A stretch of 64,000 nt of DNA from Planctomycetota bacterium (GCA_003576915.1 QEVF01000006.1:1-64000), one strand, 5' to 3'. Numbered from the stretch's first letter, positions 18,194 to 26,658 are shown. A program made the numbers and translations. Notes: a model not told the origin generated them from the sequence alone.

Positions 18194-18220
18194 GCGGAGC
18201 GGCCTTGGGGGCCGCTCCGC
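18194..18220 (-). terminator. Terminator of the small basic protein gene
   Basis: GCGGAGCGGCC (18194-18204) and GGCCGCTCCGC (18210-18220) form a perfect 11-bp stem with a 5-nt loop. Read on the minus strand it is followed by TTCGTTTGTG. It lies 18 bp after the stop of the small basic protein gene. Confidence 0.75.
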
Positions 18221-18237
18221 GCAGTTCGGCTGAAACT

Positions 18238-18414
18238 TCAGGCCTTCTTGGCCTTGACCTTGCCGTGGACTTTCGTCTTGGGCAGGCCCGTGACGTCGTC
18301 GCCTTCCTTCCAGCGGCGCTCGACGGTGAGCTGCGCGATGCGCTCCTGGCGCTTGAGTACGCTGCGGTTCTTCGTGGCGAGCGTGTTGACCTTCAGCGAT
18401 GCGTGGCGCGACAT
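18238..18414 (-). CDS. PVC-type small basic protein
   Basis: 58 residues, very basic (MSRHASLKVNTLATKNRSVL, then KRQERIAQL and GLPKTKVHGKVKAKKA). The layout MS..SLK....RNVL.R.ERI..L....W.EG..V.GLPK.K matches what I remember of the 'small basic protein' family of Planctomycetes, Verrucomicrobia and Chlamydiae (TIGR04137 as I recall). Its function is unknown, though its basic nature suggests RNA or ribosome association. ATG 18414 follows AGAGGAAACGAC, an excellent ribosome binding site, so this short reading is preferred over a 129-codon open frame upstream. It has its own terminator at 18194-18220. It is the clearest lineage marker in the window. Confidence 0.85.
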   Translation of the reverse strand: MSRHASLKVNTLATKNRSVLKRQERIAQLTVERRWKEGDDVTGLPKTKVHGKVKAKKA

Positions 18415-18819
18415 GTCGTTTCCTCTTCGAATCCGGGCGGGGAATGATAACGAGCGCGGCCGCGTCGTCAAGCAACCAGCCCCCGACGGTTGTGAAAGAG
18501 TCAGCGGCCGGAGATGACGCCCGCCGTCGCCGACCCATGTGCGAGTGATGGCGGACTCGTTGGGGGCGGGCCCCCGGAGAATTCTCAAAAAAAGTATGAG
18601 AGGACGACAAGGATGTCGCCACACCATATGTTGTGCTTTACAACTCGTAATCTACGATGCATGGTTTACGTCTGGAGTTTATCGGAAGTTGCTTCTGAGT
18701 CTAATCTTGCGCTGACAACTTTCGTAATTGACGAATCGTAAAGCATGGAGTATAGATTGGGTGGCGACACGCGAGCAACGCGCGCTTGCCAACACCTGTT
18801 ACCAGCCTCGGAGATGCCA
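18415..18819. other. AT-richer intergenic region
   Basis: About 405 bp between two divergent genes. The stretch 18590-18770 is visibly AT-richer than its surroundings and holds the promoter at 18728-18756. Two related 20-25 bp segments occur: ACAACTCGTAATCTACG near 18640 and ACAACTTTCGTAATTGACG near 18715, which could be a repeated regulator site. I see no gene. Confidence 0.5.
18728..18756 (+). promoter_or_regulatory. Sigma-70-type promoter
   Basis: TTGACG (18728-18733), a 17-bp spacer and TATAGA (18751-18756) make the best match to the consensus -35/-10 in the window. The predicted start is about 18763, some 57 bp before the ATG of the next gene. It also shows that the upstream start at 18745 cannot be the real start. 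Confidence 0.7.
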
Positions 18820-19218
18820 ATGCCCGCCATCAAGTCGGATGCAAAGCAGTCTGAACGTCTTCTCAACATCGACTGGGGGCAGCCCCAAAGCGGCCGACAG
18901 CAGCCCGTTGCCGCTGCCCAGGCGCCGGCGAAGCTTTCCGCCCAGGTGCGCGTGCGCATCGACGACGTCTTTGCACAGATCAACGCCTACCGCGCCATTG
19001 TGGACTCCGGCATCAACACCGAGAGCCTGCTCGCCCAGAGCCTGATATCCCAGGCCAACGCCATCTTCAATCAGGCTTTCATGAACCTTCAGGCAATCCA
19101 CGGCTTTGAAACCGTGTACGCCGACACCCCTGTTGAGCACGCCAACATCGACGACGTCACGGACCTCGTCATTGCCGAAGTGCTCAAGCTCCAGAGCATC
19201 CTCAACCCCCAGGCATAA
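18820..19218 (+). CDS. Unknown 132-residue protein
   Basis: Starts MPAIKSDAKQSERLLNIDWG, then a Gln/Ala-rich stretch (about 20-40) and a long helical region: VRIDDVFAQINAYRAIVDSG, then LLAQSLISQANAIFNQAFMN, ending DLVIAEVLKLQSI. The heptad-like, Asn/Gln/Ser-rich helices recall flagellin-type or coiled-coil assembly helices, but I cannot assign a family. Soluble, no signal peptide. The start is ATG 18820 because GGAG lies 6 bp upstream and the promoter at 18728-18756 excludes longer readings. It is a separate transcription unit with its own strong terminator (19303-19337). Confidence 0.7.
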   Translation: MPAIKSDAKQSERLLNIDWGQPQSGRQQPVAAAQAPAKLSAQVRVRIDDVFAQINAYRAIVDSGINTESLLAQSLISQANAIFNQAFMNLQAIHGFETVYADTPVEHANIDDVTDLVIAEVLKLQSILNPQA

Positions 19219-19302
19219 CCCATGACCTGGGCAGGCCTCCCCTCTTCACGTTGTCGCGCCTCTGCCCGCAGTCTCCTCCCACCTGCCCAGGCCATAGAAC
19301 TC

Positions 19303-19337
19303 AGCGCAGAAGCCGCTCCGGCTTCTGCGCTCGTTTT
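19303..19337 (+). terminator. Strong intrinsic terminator
   Basis: AGCGCAGAAGCCG (19303-19315) and CGGCTTCTGCGCT (19319-19331) form a perfect 13-bp stem with loop CTC, followed by CGTTTTG. It ends the unit of the 132-residue protein before the LysM gene. Confidence 0.88.
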
Positions 19338-19463
19338 GAAGGCCTGACTCCCACACAACTTGCCCAAATCGCGCTCAACTTCTTCGGGCCCTTTCGCCGA
19401 ATAACCACTGCCGCCCAGCCGTCGCGGTACAGACCTCACCCGCCACTCCAGACCAGGATCGCC

Positions 19464-20237
19464 ATGCGCAACAACATCCTCACCCTGCTCGTCGGTTTCG
19501 TTGTTCTCGTGGCCTCGGTCATGCTCGTGAAGCTCGGCCTTGACCGCATGACCAGCGCGGAAGCCGCGCCCAACGACGAATTCGCCCAGCTCAGCGTGGA
19601 TCTCAAGCGCCGCGAAATCCTGTACAAGGTCCAGCCCGGCGACACGCTCTGGGGCCTGGCCGACCGCTTCTACGGCAACGGGCGGCGCTGGAACGAGATC
19701 GCCCGCGCCAATGACATCCGCGAAGGCCAGGGCCTGGCCAGCGGCGCCATGATCAAGATCCCGCTGGCCGGCACGGCCGAGACCATCGCCGAGCCGGTCC
19801 TGGCCAGGTCCGATGAGCCCGCCCCTGCCAGCTACGACGAACCGGTGCGCCCCGGCCAGCCGCGCTTTGGCATTGATGACGCCGCCATGGGTGTGACCCT
19901 GTGCCAGGCTGACCCGGTGGCCTTTCCCGCCGGCGCCCTGTGCGTCGCGCGCATGGGCGAGGATCTCTGTGTCACGCTCGTGGTTTTCCATGCCGGCGAC
20001 ACCACAGGCGAGCCCGTGGCCAGCTATGCCGCGCCCAAGGGTGACGTGCTGCGCGGCATCTTTGCCAAAGACATCGATGAAGACGGCACACAGGAGCTCT
20101 TCACGGTGTGGCAGCGCGGCGACCAGAGCGGCACTTCAAGAGTTTTCCGCATCGACAGCGGCGAAGTTTCGCTGATCTGTGAGACGCCCGACGACCCCGT
20201 CGCCGTGTGGCGCGAGCGCGAAGCGCGCGGCAAGTAG
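19464..20237 (+). CDS. Membrane-anchored LysM protein
   Basis: 257 residues. An N-terminal signal anchor (MRNNILTLLVGFVVLVASVM) is followed by a LysM domain at about residues 50-98: YKVQPGDTLWGLADRFYGNG, RWNEIARAND and IKIPL, which bind peptidoglycan sugar chains. The C-terminal 130 residues contain Cys pairs and a dockerin- or FG-GAP-like KDIDEDGTQELFTVW segment, possibly a calcium site. It is likely an envelope protein bound to the wall. The start is ATG 19464 after AGGA; the frame is open 71 codons upstream but that would cross the terminator. Confidence 0.88.
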   Translation: MRNNILTLLVGFVVLVASVMLVKLGLDRMTSAEAAPNDEFAQLSVDLKRREILYKVQPGDTLWGLADRFYGNGRRWNEIARANDIREGQGLASGAMIKIPLAGTAETIAEPVLARSDEPAPASYDEPVRPGQPRFGIDDAAMGVTLCQADPVAFPAGALCVARMGEDLCVTLVVFHAGDTTGEPVASYAAPKGDVLRGIFAKDIDEDGTQELFTVWQRGDQSGTSRVFRIDSGEVSLICETPDDPVAVWREREARGK

Positions 20238-20283
20238 CGGACAGACGTTGCAGCCGGGCCCGTACCCAGACTGGAGACAGAAC

Positions 20284-21051
20284 ATGGCAACGCTCGTAGT
20301 GGACGCCGTGGCATCGGCGCGTCTATCGCGCCAGTTCGAGCAGGCGCTGCGCCGGTCACCGGCGCGCGACGCGGCCGCCGAGGCGCGGCGCTTTGTGGGC
20401 TACCTCTGTGACCGTCTGGAGCGCAACAACCGGGCCCTGTGCGTGGGGCCCGTGGAGGGCCGCCCGGGAGCCTACGAGGCCGGGCGCGCCGCCCGCCAGG
20501 GTGAGAGCGTGCTGCTGACCTGCATGTTCCTGCTCGACGACCTGGCCTGGCGCGTGGGTCGCCAGACCATCTGCGAGCACCTGGCCGCCACCAACACTCT
20601 GGCCGGTCGCGCCCTGGCGCGCCGCCTTGAAATGCGTCCGAACCACGAACTGCGAATTGCTTCGGTGCGTTTTTGCGTGTCGGGAGCCCAGACGCGGGCC
20701 ATTGAGGCCGCCACAGTGGCTGCGCCCCATGCCGGCACGGGTGCCGTGCAGGCAACGCTGGCCTTCAACGGCAATTACCCCGGACGGCTGTGCATTGGCC
20801 TTTGCGTTGAAAACGCCGGGGTGCGCACCGCCCACTTCGTGGCCGCCCACGCCCGGCTCTACGCGCGTTATGCCCGCTCCGAGGCCTTTGTGCCGGCCAA
20901 CGGCGACGCTTTCGGTTTTCTGGAGCGCGTGGCGGGCTGCGAAGGTCAGGTGTTGGCCATGCGCGGCTTTGAAATCATGGATCTGCTCCGAGGCGTGGAC
21001 CCCCGGGGGCGGGACCCGCTGGAGGCCAAGGTGATCTGCCGGCTGGTGTAG
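20284..21051 (+). CDS. Unknown 255-residue protein
   Basis: No family recognised. It begins MATLVVDAVASARLSRQFEQ after GGAGACAGAAC, 46 bp downstream of the LysM gene, same strand. It is Ala/Arg-rich with Cys-containing segments (GYLCDRLERNNRALCVGP, LLTCMFLLDDLAWRVG, GLCVENAG) and ends DPLEAKVICRLV. There is no signal peptide or transmembrane helix. The middle (ATLAFNGNYPGRLCIGLCVE) looks like strand-rich globular protein. A clean terminator follows at 21080. Confidence 0.65.
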   Translation: MATLVVDAVASARLSRQFEQALRRSPARDAAAEARRFVGYLCDRLERNNRALCVGPVEGRPGAYEAGRAARQGESVLLTCMFLLDDLAWRVGRQTICEHLAATNTLAGRALARRLEMRPNHELRIASVRFCVSGAQTRAIEAATVAAPHAGTGAVQATLAFNGNYPGRLCIGLCVENAGVRTAHFVAAHARLYARYARSEAFVPANGDAFGFLERVAGCEGQVLAMRGFEIMDLLRGVDPRGRDPLEAKVICRLV

Positions 21052-21079
21052 CGCCGCGCCGGCGCGATGTTGAGCCCCT

Positions 21080-21113
21080 GGCGCCCCGCCCTTTCGCGCG
21101 GGGCGCCTGCTTT
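21080..21113 (+). terminator. Intrinsic terminator
   Basis: GGCGCCCCGC (21080-21089) pairs with GCGGGGCGCC (21098-21107), a perfect 10-bp stem with an 8-nt loop, followed by TGCTTTCT. It lies 28 bp after the preceding stop. Confidence 0.75.
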
Positions 21114-21128
21114 CTACCATCCCGCGCC

Positions 21129-21842
21129 ATGATCGAGGCCGCCAGGCTCGAAACTCTTTCGGTCGTGGTCCCCGCGTACAACGAGGGCAGGACGATCACG
21201 CAGATTCTCGACCGCGTGGCGGCCCTGCGCCTGGGACTGCACATCGAGCTGATCGTGGTCGATGACGGAAGCAAGGACGACACCGCCGACGTCGTGCGCG
21301 CCTGGGCGCAGAAGGCGCACGAGGGGCTCAGCGTGCGCGTGATCTCCAAGCCCAACGGCGGCAAGGGCTCGGCCGTGCGCAAGGGCATTGAAGTCTCCAC
21401 GGGCGATTACGTCATCATCCAGGACGCCGACCTCGAGTATGACCCCGAAGACTACGCGCGCCTGCTCGAACCCATGCTCGCCGGCGACGCCGACGTGGTG
21501 TACGGCTCGCGCGTTCACGGGCCGGACAAGCGCGGCCAGGCCAAGTTCTTCTATGGCGGACGCCTGGTCACAGCCGTGACCAACCTGCTCTATGGCAGCC
21601 ACCTGAGTGACGAACCGACCTGCTACAAGCTGTTCCGCGGCCCTTTGCTGCGCTCCATTCCCCTGACCTGCACCGGATTTGAATTCTGCCCCGAGGTCAC
21701 CGCCAAGGTTCTGCGCGCGGGCAAACGCATCGCCGAAGTGCCTATCCGCTATCACCCCCGCAGCATTGAGGAAGGCAAGAAGATCCGCGCCATGGACGGC
21801 TTCTGGGCCCTGTGGGAACTGCTGAAGTGGCGCCTGTTCTGA
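21129..21842 (+). CDS. Family 2 glycosyltransferase (dolichyl-phosphate mannose synthase-like)
   Basis: 237 residues. GT-A fold motifs: SVVVPAYNEGRTITQIL, IELIVVDDGSKDDT, KPNGGKGSAVRKGI and the metal-binding QDADLEYDPEDY (D-x-D). YGSRVHG and GFEFCPEVTAKVLRAG, then VPIRYHPRSIEEGKKI, are typical of the polyprenyl-phosphate mannose/glucose synthase subgroup. No C-terminal membrane helices are present, so it is the soluble, membrane-associated type. The acceptor is presumably an undecaprenyl phosphate; the sugar is unknown. It starts 15 bp after a terminator region and 36 bp before the next gene. Confidence 0.9.
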   Translation: MIEAARLETLSVVVPAYNEGRTITQILDRVAALRLGLHIELIVVDDGSKDDTADVVRAWAQKAHEGLSVRVISKPNGGKGSAVRKGIEVSTGDYVIIQDADLEYDPEDYARLLEPMLAGDADVVYGSRVHGPDKRGQAKFFYGGRLVTAVTNLLYGSHLSDEPTCYKLFRGPLLRSIPLTCTGFEFCPEVTAKVLRAGKRIAEVPIRYHPRSIEEGKKIRAMDGFWALWELLKWRLF

Positions 21843-21878
21843 CGTGGACTTTCGCTGCATCCTCGCCACAATCGGGAC

Positions 21879-22229
21879 ATGATTGACTCCGCCGCACCCC
21901 GCACCCATGAAGAAGCCCGGGAGCCCAAGCTGCCCCTCTCGGTGGACGATCCCATCTGGTATGCCGAACTGCTCATAGACCACGTTGAACTGCGCAAGTT
22001 CTACAAGGCGCGCAAGATCAGGTGCTTCGGCTGCGCCGTGGGTGAAGTGGAGTCGTTCAAGGAAGGCTGCGAGGTGCACGGCAGCGGCCCCTTTGGCGGC
22101 TTCGACGCCGCAAAGCTGGTGGCTGAACTGAACGAACTGGGGCGCAAGCACCCCTTCAGTGAGAAGACGGCCGTTGAACTGGGTCTCGTGCGGCGCCTCA
22201 TCGAATGGGCCTTTCCCGACAAGGCGTGA
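21879..22229 (+). CDS. DUF1858-like redox-disulfide domain protein
   Basis: 116 residues. The central segment KIRCFGCAVGEVESFKEGCE, followed by HG and VAELNELG, matches the layout of DUF1858 ('hybrid-cluster-protein-associated redox disulfide domain'): a CxxC/CxGC pair, a Glu-rich helix, then a short helix. A preceding helix (WYAELLIDHVELRKFYKARK) and a C-terminal helix (TAVELGLVRRLIEWAF) frame it. Two cysteines in CFGC could form a redox disulfide or hold a cluster. Its 3' end overlaps the longest open frame of recG, so the two genes may be coupled. Motif-level call. Confidence 0.6.
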   Translation: MIDSAAPRTHEEAREPKLPLSVDDPIWYAELLIDHVELRKFYKARKIRCFGCAVGEVESFKEGCEVHGSGPFGGFDAAKLVAELNELGRKHPFSEKTAVELGLVRRLIEWAFPDKA

Positions 22230-22261
22230 CGCCGCGCGATCTGCGCCTTACTCTGGCGGCC

Positions 22262-24304
22262 ATGCAAGAGCTTCTGCAACCGATCTCCGATGCACTGGCC
22301 GTGTCGCGCCGGCTGCTGGAGCCCCTTGCGCGCCTGAAACTCCTGCGGGTCATCGACCTGCTGAACCATTTCCCGCGCGGCTACAGCCAGCGCGCCAGCG
22401 TCAAGGACCTCAAGGCCGGCATGCACGCCAGCATCGTGGCGCGGGTGATCAGTGCCTCCAACAAGGCCACCAAGAAGCGGCGCCTCAAACTGACCGAAGC
22501 GCTGCTCGACGACGGCAGCGGGCTGATCAAGGCCGTGTTCTTCAACCAGCCCTGGCTGGTGTCGCGATTGGTCCCCGACACGGTGCTCAGGCTCAGCGGC
22601 CTTGTGGACTACAACTACGGCGAGTGGTCCATCAAGCCCGCCCACTGGGAGTTCGCCGACAAGTCCGAGCTGACCTCCAGCCAGGCCGCGCCCCTGATTG
22701 CCGAGTACCCCCTCGTCGAGGGCATCGGCAACGACGACCTGACGGGGCTCGTAGCCCTGGCCCTGCCGCGCTTTGCGCCCCTGGTGCCGGATCTGCTGCC
22801 TGATGAGCTGTCGCGACGGCTGCGGCTGATGCCCCAGGCCGAGGCCTACGCCCAGGCGCACGCCCCCGCGGACAGCAAGCGTCTGCAAGCCGCGCTTTTG
22901 AGCCTGAAGTACCGCGAGTTCTTCCTGCTGCAGGTGGGTCTGCGGCTGCGGCGGCGCAGCGAGGCCGCCGATGAGACACTCATGATCAGCGTGGATGACG
23001 ACCTGCGGCAGCGTGCGCGCAGGTACTTCCCCTTTGAGATGACCGGCGCGCAAAAGCGCGTGTGCCGGGAAATTGAAACGGATCTCACCCATGCCGGCCG
23101 CATGCACCGGTTGCTGCAGGGCGATGTGGGCTCGGGCAAGACGGCCGTCGCGCTGTACGCCAGCCTGCTGATGGTCGGATCGGGCTTCCAGTGCGCCTGG
23201 CTGGCGCCCACGGAAGTGCTGGCCCGCCAGCACCTGGCCAGCCTGACGCGCTACCTGGCGGGCACCAGAGTGAAGATCGGGCTGTTGCTGGGCGGCATGC
23301 CCAAAGCCGCGCGCTCGGGGCTGCTGGGCGAACTGGAGGCGGGCAGGCTGCACATCGTGATCGGCACCCACGCGCTGCTGGAGGACGACGTGAAATTCGC
23401 GCGCCTGGGCCTGTGCGTGATCGACGAGCAGCACAAGTTCGGCGTGAATCAGCGCGCCCAGATCCGCCGCAAGGGGCCGCGCCCGCACCTGCTTGCCATG
23501 AGCGCCACGCCCATTCCCCGCACCCTTTCCATGACGCTGTACGGCGGTCTTGACGTGTCAATCCTGGACGAGCTTCCGCCGGGGCGCATGCCGGTGCGCA
23601 CGGAGTGGGTGCACCGCTCGCGAGAGCAGGCGGCTTACGAGAAAATCCGGCGCGAAATCGCCGCGGGCGGGCGGGCCTACTTCATCTATCCGCTGGTCAA
23701 CGAAAGCGAGAATGTCGAGGCCAGGAGCGCCATCGAGTTCGCCGAGCGCCTGAAGAACGAGCACTTTCCCGAGTTCCGCGTGGGGCTGGTTCATGGCCAG
23801 ATGTCGGGCGAGCAGAAGGAAGAGGTGATGGCGCGCTTTCGGGCCGGCGAGATCGAGATTCTGGCCGCCACCGTGGTCGTCGAGGTCGGCGTGGACGTGC
23901 CCGAGGCCAACGTGATGGTGATTGAAAACGCCGAGCGCTTCGGCCTGGCCCAGTTGCACCAATTGCGCGGGCGCGTGGGCCGCGGCCAGCGCCAGAGCTT
24001 CCTTTACCTGTTCGGAGACCCGCGCACGGAGGACGCTATCAAGCGCCTCAACGCCCTGTGCGCGACCAACGACGGCTTCAAGATCGCCGAGGAAGACCTC
24101 AAGATGCGCGGCTTTGGTGACTTCGCCGGAACGCGGCAAAGCGGCGTGCCCAAGCTGCACGCCGGCGACTTCGAGAAAGACCTCGATGCCCTGATCCAGG
24201 CACGCAAGGACGCCGCCCTCTTCGGAGCTGCGATCAGCGAGGAGAAAACCCGGGATTGCCTGGAGCTTCACTTCGGGCGCGAGTTCCGCCTCATGGACGT
24301 CTAG
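22262..24304 (+). CDS. recG: ATP-dependent DNA helicase RecG
   Basis: About 680 residues. RecG reverses stalled forks and branch-migrates Holliday junctions. The N-terminal wedge/OB domain (RVIDLLNHFPRGYSQRASVK) is followed by the helicase core with Walker A LLQGDVGSGKTAVALYA, DEQHKFGVNQRAQI, the SAT box MSATPIPRTLSM, ATVVVEVGVDVPEAN and QLRGRVGRGQ. The C-terminal segment KMRGFGDFAGTRQSGVP is the RecG TRG-like end. The start is set at ATG 22262, where homology begins; the frame is also open from 22205, overlapping the upstream gene. Confidence 0.96.
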   Translation: MQELLQPISDALAVSRRLLEPLARLKLLRVIDLLNHFPRGYSQRASVKDLKAGMHASIVARVISASNKATKKRRLKLTEALLDDGSGLIKAVFFNQPWLVSRLVPDTVLRLSGLVDYNYGEWSIKPAHWEFADKSELTSSQAAPLIAEYPLVEGIGNDDLTGLVALALPRFAPLVPDLLPDELSRRLRLMPQAEAYAQAHAPADSKRLQAALLSLKYREFFLLQVGLRLRRRSEAADETLMISVDDDLRQRARRYFPFEMTGAQKRVCREIETDLTHAGRMHRLLQGDVGSGKTAVALYASLLMVGSGFQCAWLAPTEVLARQHLASLTRYLAGTRVKIGLLLGGMPKAARSGLLGELEAGRLHIVIGTHALLEDDVKFARLGLCVIDEQHKFGVNQRAQIRRKGPRPHLLAMSATPIPRTLSMTLYGGLDVSILDELPPGRMPVRTEWVHRSREQAAYEKIRREIAAGGRAYFIYPLVNESENVEARSAIEFAERLKNEHFPEFRVGLVHGQMSGEQKEEVMARFRAGEIEILAATVVVEVGVDVPEANVMVIENAERFGLAQLHQLRGRVGRGQRQSFLYLFGDPRTEDAIKRLNALCATNDGFKIAEEDLKMRGFGDFAGTRQSGVPKLHAGDFEKDLDALIQARKDAALFGAAISEEKTRDCLELHFGREFRLMDV

Positions 24305-24385
24305 CAGGGCGCTGAAATCGGCCTGCTCACGCAAGCCATGGACGGCTTGCGCATTTCAGGCGGCTGAAAGGTCCCCTGAAATGAA

Positions 24386-24414
24386 GGTTGGGCCGGATTC
24401 ACTTCGGCCCAACC
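24386..24414. terminator. Hairpin between convergent recG and phzF-like genes
   Basis: GGTTGGGCCG (24386-24395) and CGGCCCAACC (24405-24414) form a perfect 10-bp stem with a 9-nt loop. A second hairpin lies at 24330-24351 (CGCAAGCC/GGCTTGCG), itself flanked by CTGAAAT/ATTTCAG. Neither has a good T-run, but they sit between two 3' ends, where bidirectional terminators occur. Confidence 0.5.
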
Positions 24415-24525
24415 GGGATGAAAGAGGCGGCCGGACGCCACTTTTTCAACGACCTGCCGGCAGGGCGCAGAAAGAGGCCTTCTCGGGAGCTGATCGACCC
24501 TCCGGCGCGGCCAGGACACGAACTG

Positions 24526-25302
24526 TCAGATCTCGATGCGGCCCTCCAGATACTTCACCGCGTGGCCCGCCATAAGCACCCGATCCTTTGAGAGCTCGCA
24601 GAACAGCTCGCCACCTCTGGCGCTGACCTGAAGCGCGTGAAGCTTGTGCCTGCCAGTCTGCTCGGCCCAGTAGGGCACAAGGGTGCAGTGCGCAGAACCC
24701 GTGACGGGGTCTTCATTGACACCATGACCGGGCGCAAAAAAGCGCGACACGAAGTCCACGTCGCGGCTCCTGGCTGTCGCGATCACCATGCGGTCCAGCC
24801 GCGCCAGGGCCGCGAAATCGGGCTTCAGGTCCCGCACCTGCCGCTCGCTTTCGAACACGCAAAGGTAGTCCCGCGCGGCCAGCACCTTCGCGGGTTCGGC
24901 CCCCAGGGCCAGCGCCAGGCCCGTTGGAGCCTTGACCTTGCGCGGGGGGCGGGCCGGGAAGTCCAGCACCAGCAGGTCGCGGCGCCTCGACACCATCAGG
25001 GGTCCGCTGCGGGTCTGGAACTGAACGGCCTCGTTTCTGTAGCCGCGCTCGTGGAAGAGCACCCAGGCCGAGGCCAGTGTCGCATGGCCGCAGAGGTCGA
25101 TTTCCAGGGTGGGAGTGAACCAGCGCAATTCGTAATCATCGCTGCGCCGCACGAAGAAGGCCGTCTCGGACAGGTTGTTCTCGGCCGCGATGTTCTGAAG
25201 CAGGGCGTCGTCGAGCCATTTTTCGAGGGGAACGACGGCCGCGGGGTTGCCCTTGAAGACCCGGCTTGCGAAGGCGTCAATCTGATAGAGGGGAAGTTGC
25301 AT
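24526..25302 (-). CDS. PhzF family epimerase/isomerase
   Basis: 258 residues. The PhzF fold (two pseudo-symmetric diaminopimelate-epimerase-like halves) is visible: QIDAFASRVFKGNPAAVVPL, the catalytic-Glu segment ENNLSETAFF, RWFTPTLEIDLCGHATLASA and, in the second half, RFFAPGHGVNEDPVTGSAHC. The reaction in vivo is unknown for most members; some isomerise a phenazine precursor, others are amino-acid racemase-like. The start is placed at MQLPLYQIDAF, preceded by CGGAGATGCC; the frame is open 39 codons upstream. Convergent with recG and divergent from the msrBA gene. Confidence 0.9.
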   Translation of the reverse strand: MQLPLYQIDAFASRVFKGNPAAVVPLEKWLDDALLQNIAAENNLSETAFFVRRSDDYELRWFTPTLEIDLCGHATLASAWVLFHERGYRNEAVQFQTRSGPLMVSRRRDLLVLDFPARPPRKVKAPTGLALALGAEPAKVLAARDYLCVFESERQVRDLKPDFAALARLDRMVIATARSRDVDFVSRFFAPGHGVNEDPVTGSAHCTLVPYWAEQTGRHKLHALQVSARGGELFCELSKDRVLMAGHAVKYLEGRIEI

Positions 25303-25437
25303 GGCATCTCCGGAGGCGGAACTTGCCAAGGCGGCGGGCCGCCGGCCTGACTGGAATTGCGGGATGAAGCCGCTTGCTTCTGGTGTTCTACAAGCCGTAA
25401 TCAGGAAGGTTGAAGGCAAAACACCAAGGGAGGGCGC

Positions 25438-26589
25438 ATGACCTCAGACGCATGGATGACGTCCCTGTTGCTGGCCTTCATGCTGGCGCTGGTTGCGGGC
25501 TGCTCGGGCAAGCCCGAGCCAGATCCCCAGTCCAACGCCCGCACCGCCAGAGAGGAAGGAGCCGGTGCTGCCGGTGCCGCTTCCCGGGAGGAAAAGCCTG
25601 TGGCCGCCAGAAAGAGCCGCACCTACGAAAAACCCTCGGACGCCGAACTGCGCAAACGGCTGACCCAGCGGCAGTACGAGGTCACGCAGGAGAGCGCGAC
25701 GGAGCCGCCCTTCAAGAACGAATACTGGGACAACCACGAGCACGGCATTTACGTGGACATCGTCACGGGCGAGCCGCTGTTTTCGTCATTGGACAAGTTC
25801 GATTCGGGCTGCGGCTGGCCCAGCTTCACCAAGCCCATCAAGGGCACAAAGATCGTCGAGAAGGACGACTTCACCCACGGCATGACCCGCACCGAGGTTC
25901 GCAGCGACAAGGGCGACAGCCACCTCGGCCACGTATTTGATGACGGCCCGCGCGACAAGGGCGGCCTGCGCTACTGCATCAACTCGGCCTCGCTCAAGTT
26001 CATCCCCCTGGCGCAGATGGAAGCGGAGGGCTACGGCGAGTTCCTTCAGCTCTTCGTGGACGCCGGCGTATACAAGCCCAAGGCCGAGTCCGCCAAGCCC
26101 GTGAAGGAAGAGCGAGCCTACCTGGCCGGAGGGTGCTTCTGGGGCATGGAGGAAATCATCCGCAAGATCCCCGGCGTGATCACCACCAACGTGGGTTACA
26201 CCGGAGGCAAGACCAAAAACCCCACCTACAAGGAGGTCTGCTCGGGCCTGACGGGCCACGCCGAAGCGGTGGAAATCGTGTTTGACGCCCATCGCATCAG
26301 CTACGAAGAGATTCTCGGCTACTTCTTCCGCATGCACGACCCCACCACCCTGAACCGACAGCACAACGACGTGGGAACCCAGTATCGCTCAGCGATCTTC
26401 TACCTGAGCGATGAACAGAAGAAGACCGCGGAGGCGGTCAAGGCAAGGGTTGACAGGTCCGGCAAGTGGAAGAGTCCCCTCGTCACGGAGATCGCCAAGG
26501 CCGGTGAGTTCTACCCGGCCGAGGATTTCCACCAGGACTACCTTCAGAAGTACCCCAACGGCTACAACTGCCATTATCTGCGGGACTGA
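25438..26589 (+). CDS. msrAB: Lipoprotein methionine sulfoxide reductase, MsrB-MsrA fusion
   Basis: 383 residues. A lipoprotein signal peptide ending LALVAGC is followed by a charged linker, then MsrB (about 64-207) and MsrA (about 226-380). MsrB shows [18 protein letters not shown] and the catalytic RYCINSASL (C180), reducing Met-R-sulfoxide. MsrA shows GGCFWGMEE (C233), TGHAEAVE and [18 protein letters not shown], reducing Met-S-sulfoxide. The order is B then A; the neisserial PilB type has A before B. Zinc CxxC pairs of many MsrB proteins are not obvious. A lipid anchor implies repair of oxidised envelope proteins. ATG follows GGGAGGGCGC. A 20-bp inverted repeat ends the unit. Confidence 0.96.
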   Translation: MTSDAWMTSLLLAFMLALVAGCSGKPEPDPQSNARTAREEGAGAAGAASREEKPVAARKSRTYEKPSDAELRKRLTQRQYEVTQESATEPPFKNEYWDNHEHGIYVDIVTGEPLFSSLDKFDSGCGWPSFTKPIKGTKIVEKDDFTHGMTRTEVRSDKGDSHLGHVFDDGPRDKGGLRYCINSASLKFIPLAQMEAEGYGEFLQLFVDAGVYKPKAESAKPVKEERAYLAGGCFWGMEEIIRKIPGVITTNVGYTGGKTKNPTYKEVCSGLTGHAEAVEIVFDAHRISYEEILGYFFRMHDPTTLNRQHNDVGTQYRSAIFYLSDEQKKTAEAVKARVDRSGKWKSPLVTEIAKAGEFYPAEDFHQDYLQKYPNGYNCHYLRD

Positions 26590-26598
26590 CGGACTCTC

Positions 26599-26642
26599 GA
26601 TCAAAGAAAGAAGCGGCCCGATGGCCGCTTCTTTCTTTGATC
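26599..26642. terminator. Bidirectional terminator, 20-bp perfect inverted repeat
   Basis: Arms 26599-26618 and 26623-26642 are perfectly complementary over 20 bp with a 4-nt loop (CGAT). The A-rich left arm and T-rich right arm (CTTCTTTCTTTGATC) give T-rich tails in both directions. It sits between the 3' ends of the msrBA gene and the minus-strand sigma-like gene, 9 bp after the msrBA stop, and should serve both. Confidence 0.9.
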
Positions 26643-26658
26643 TTCACGCCGGCAGAAT

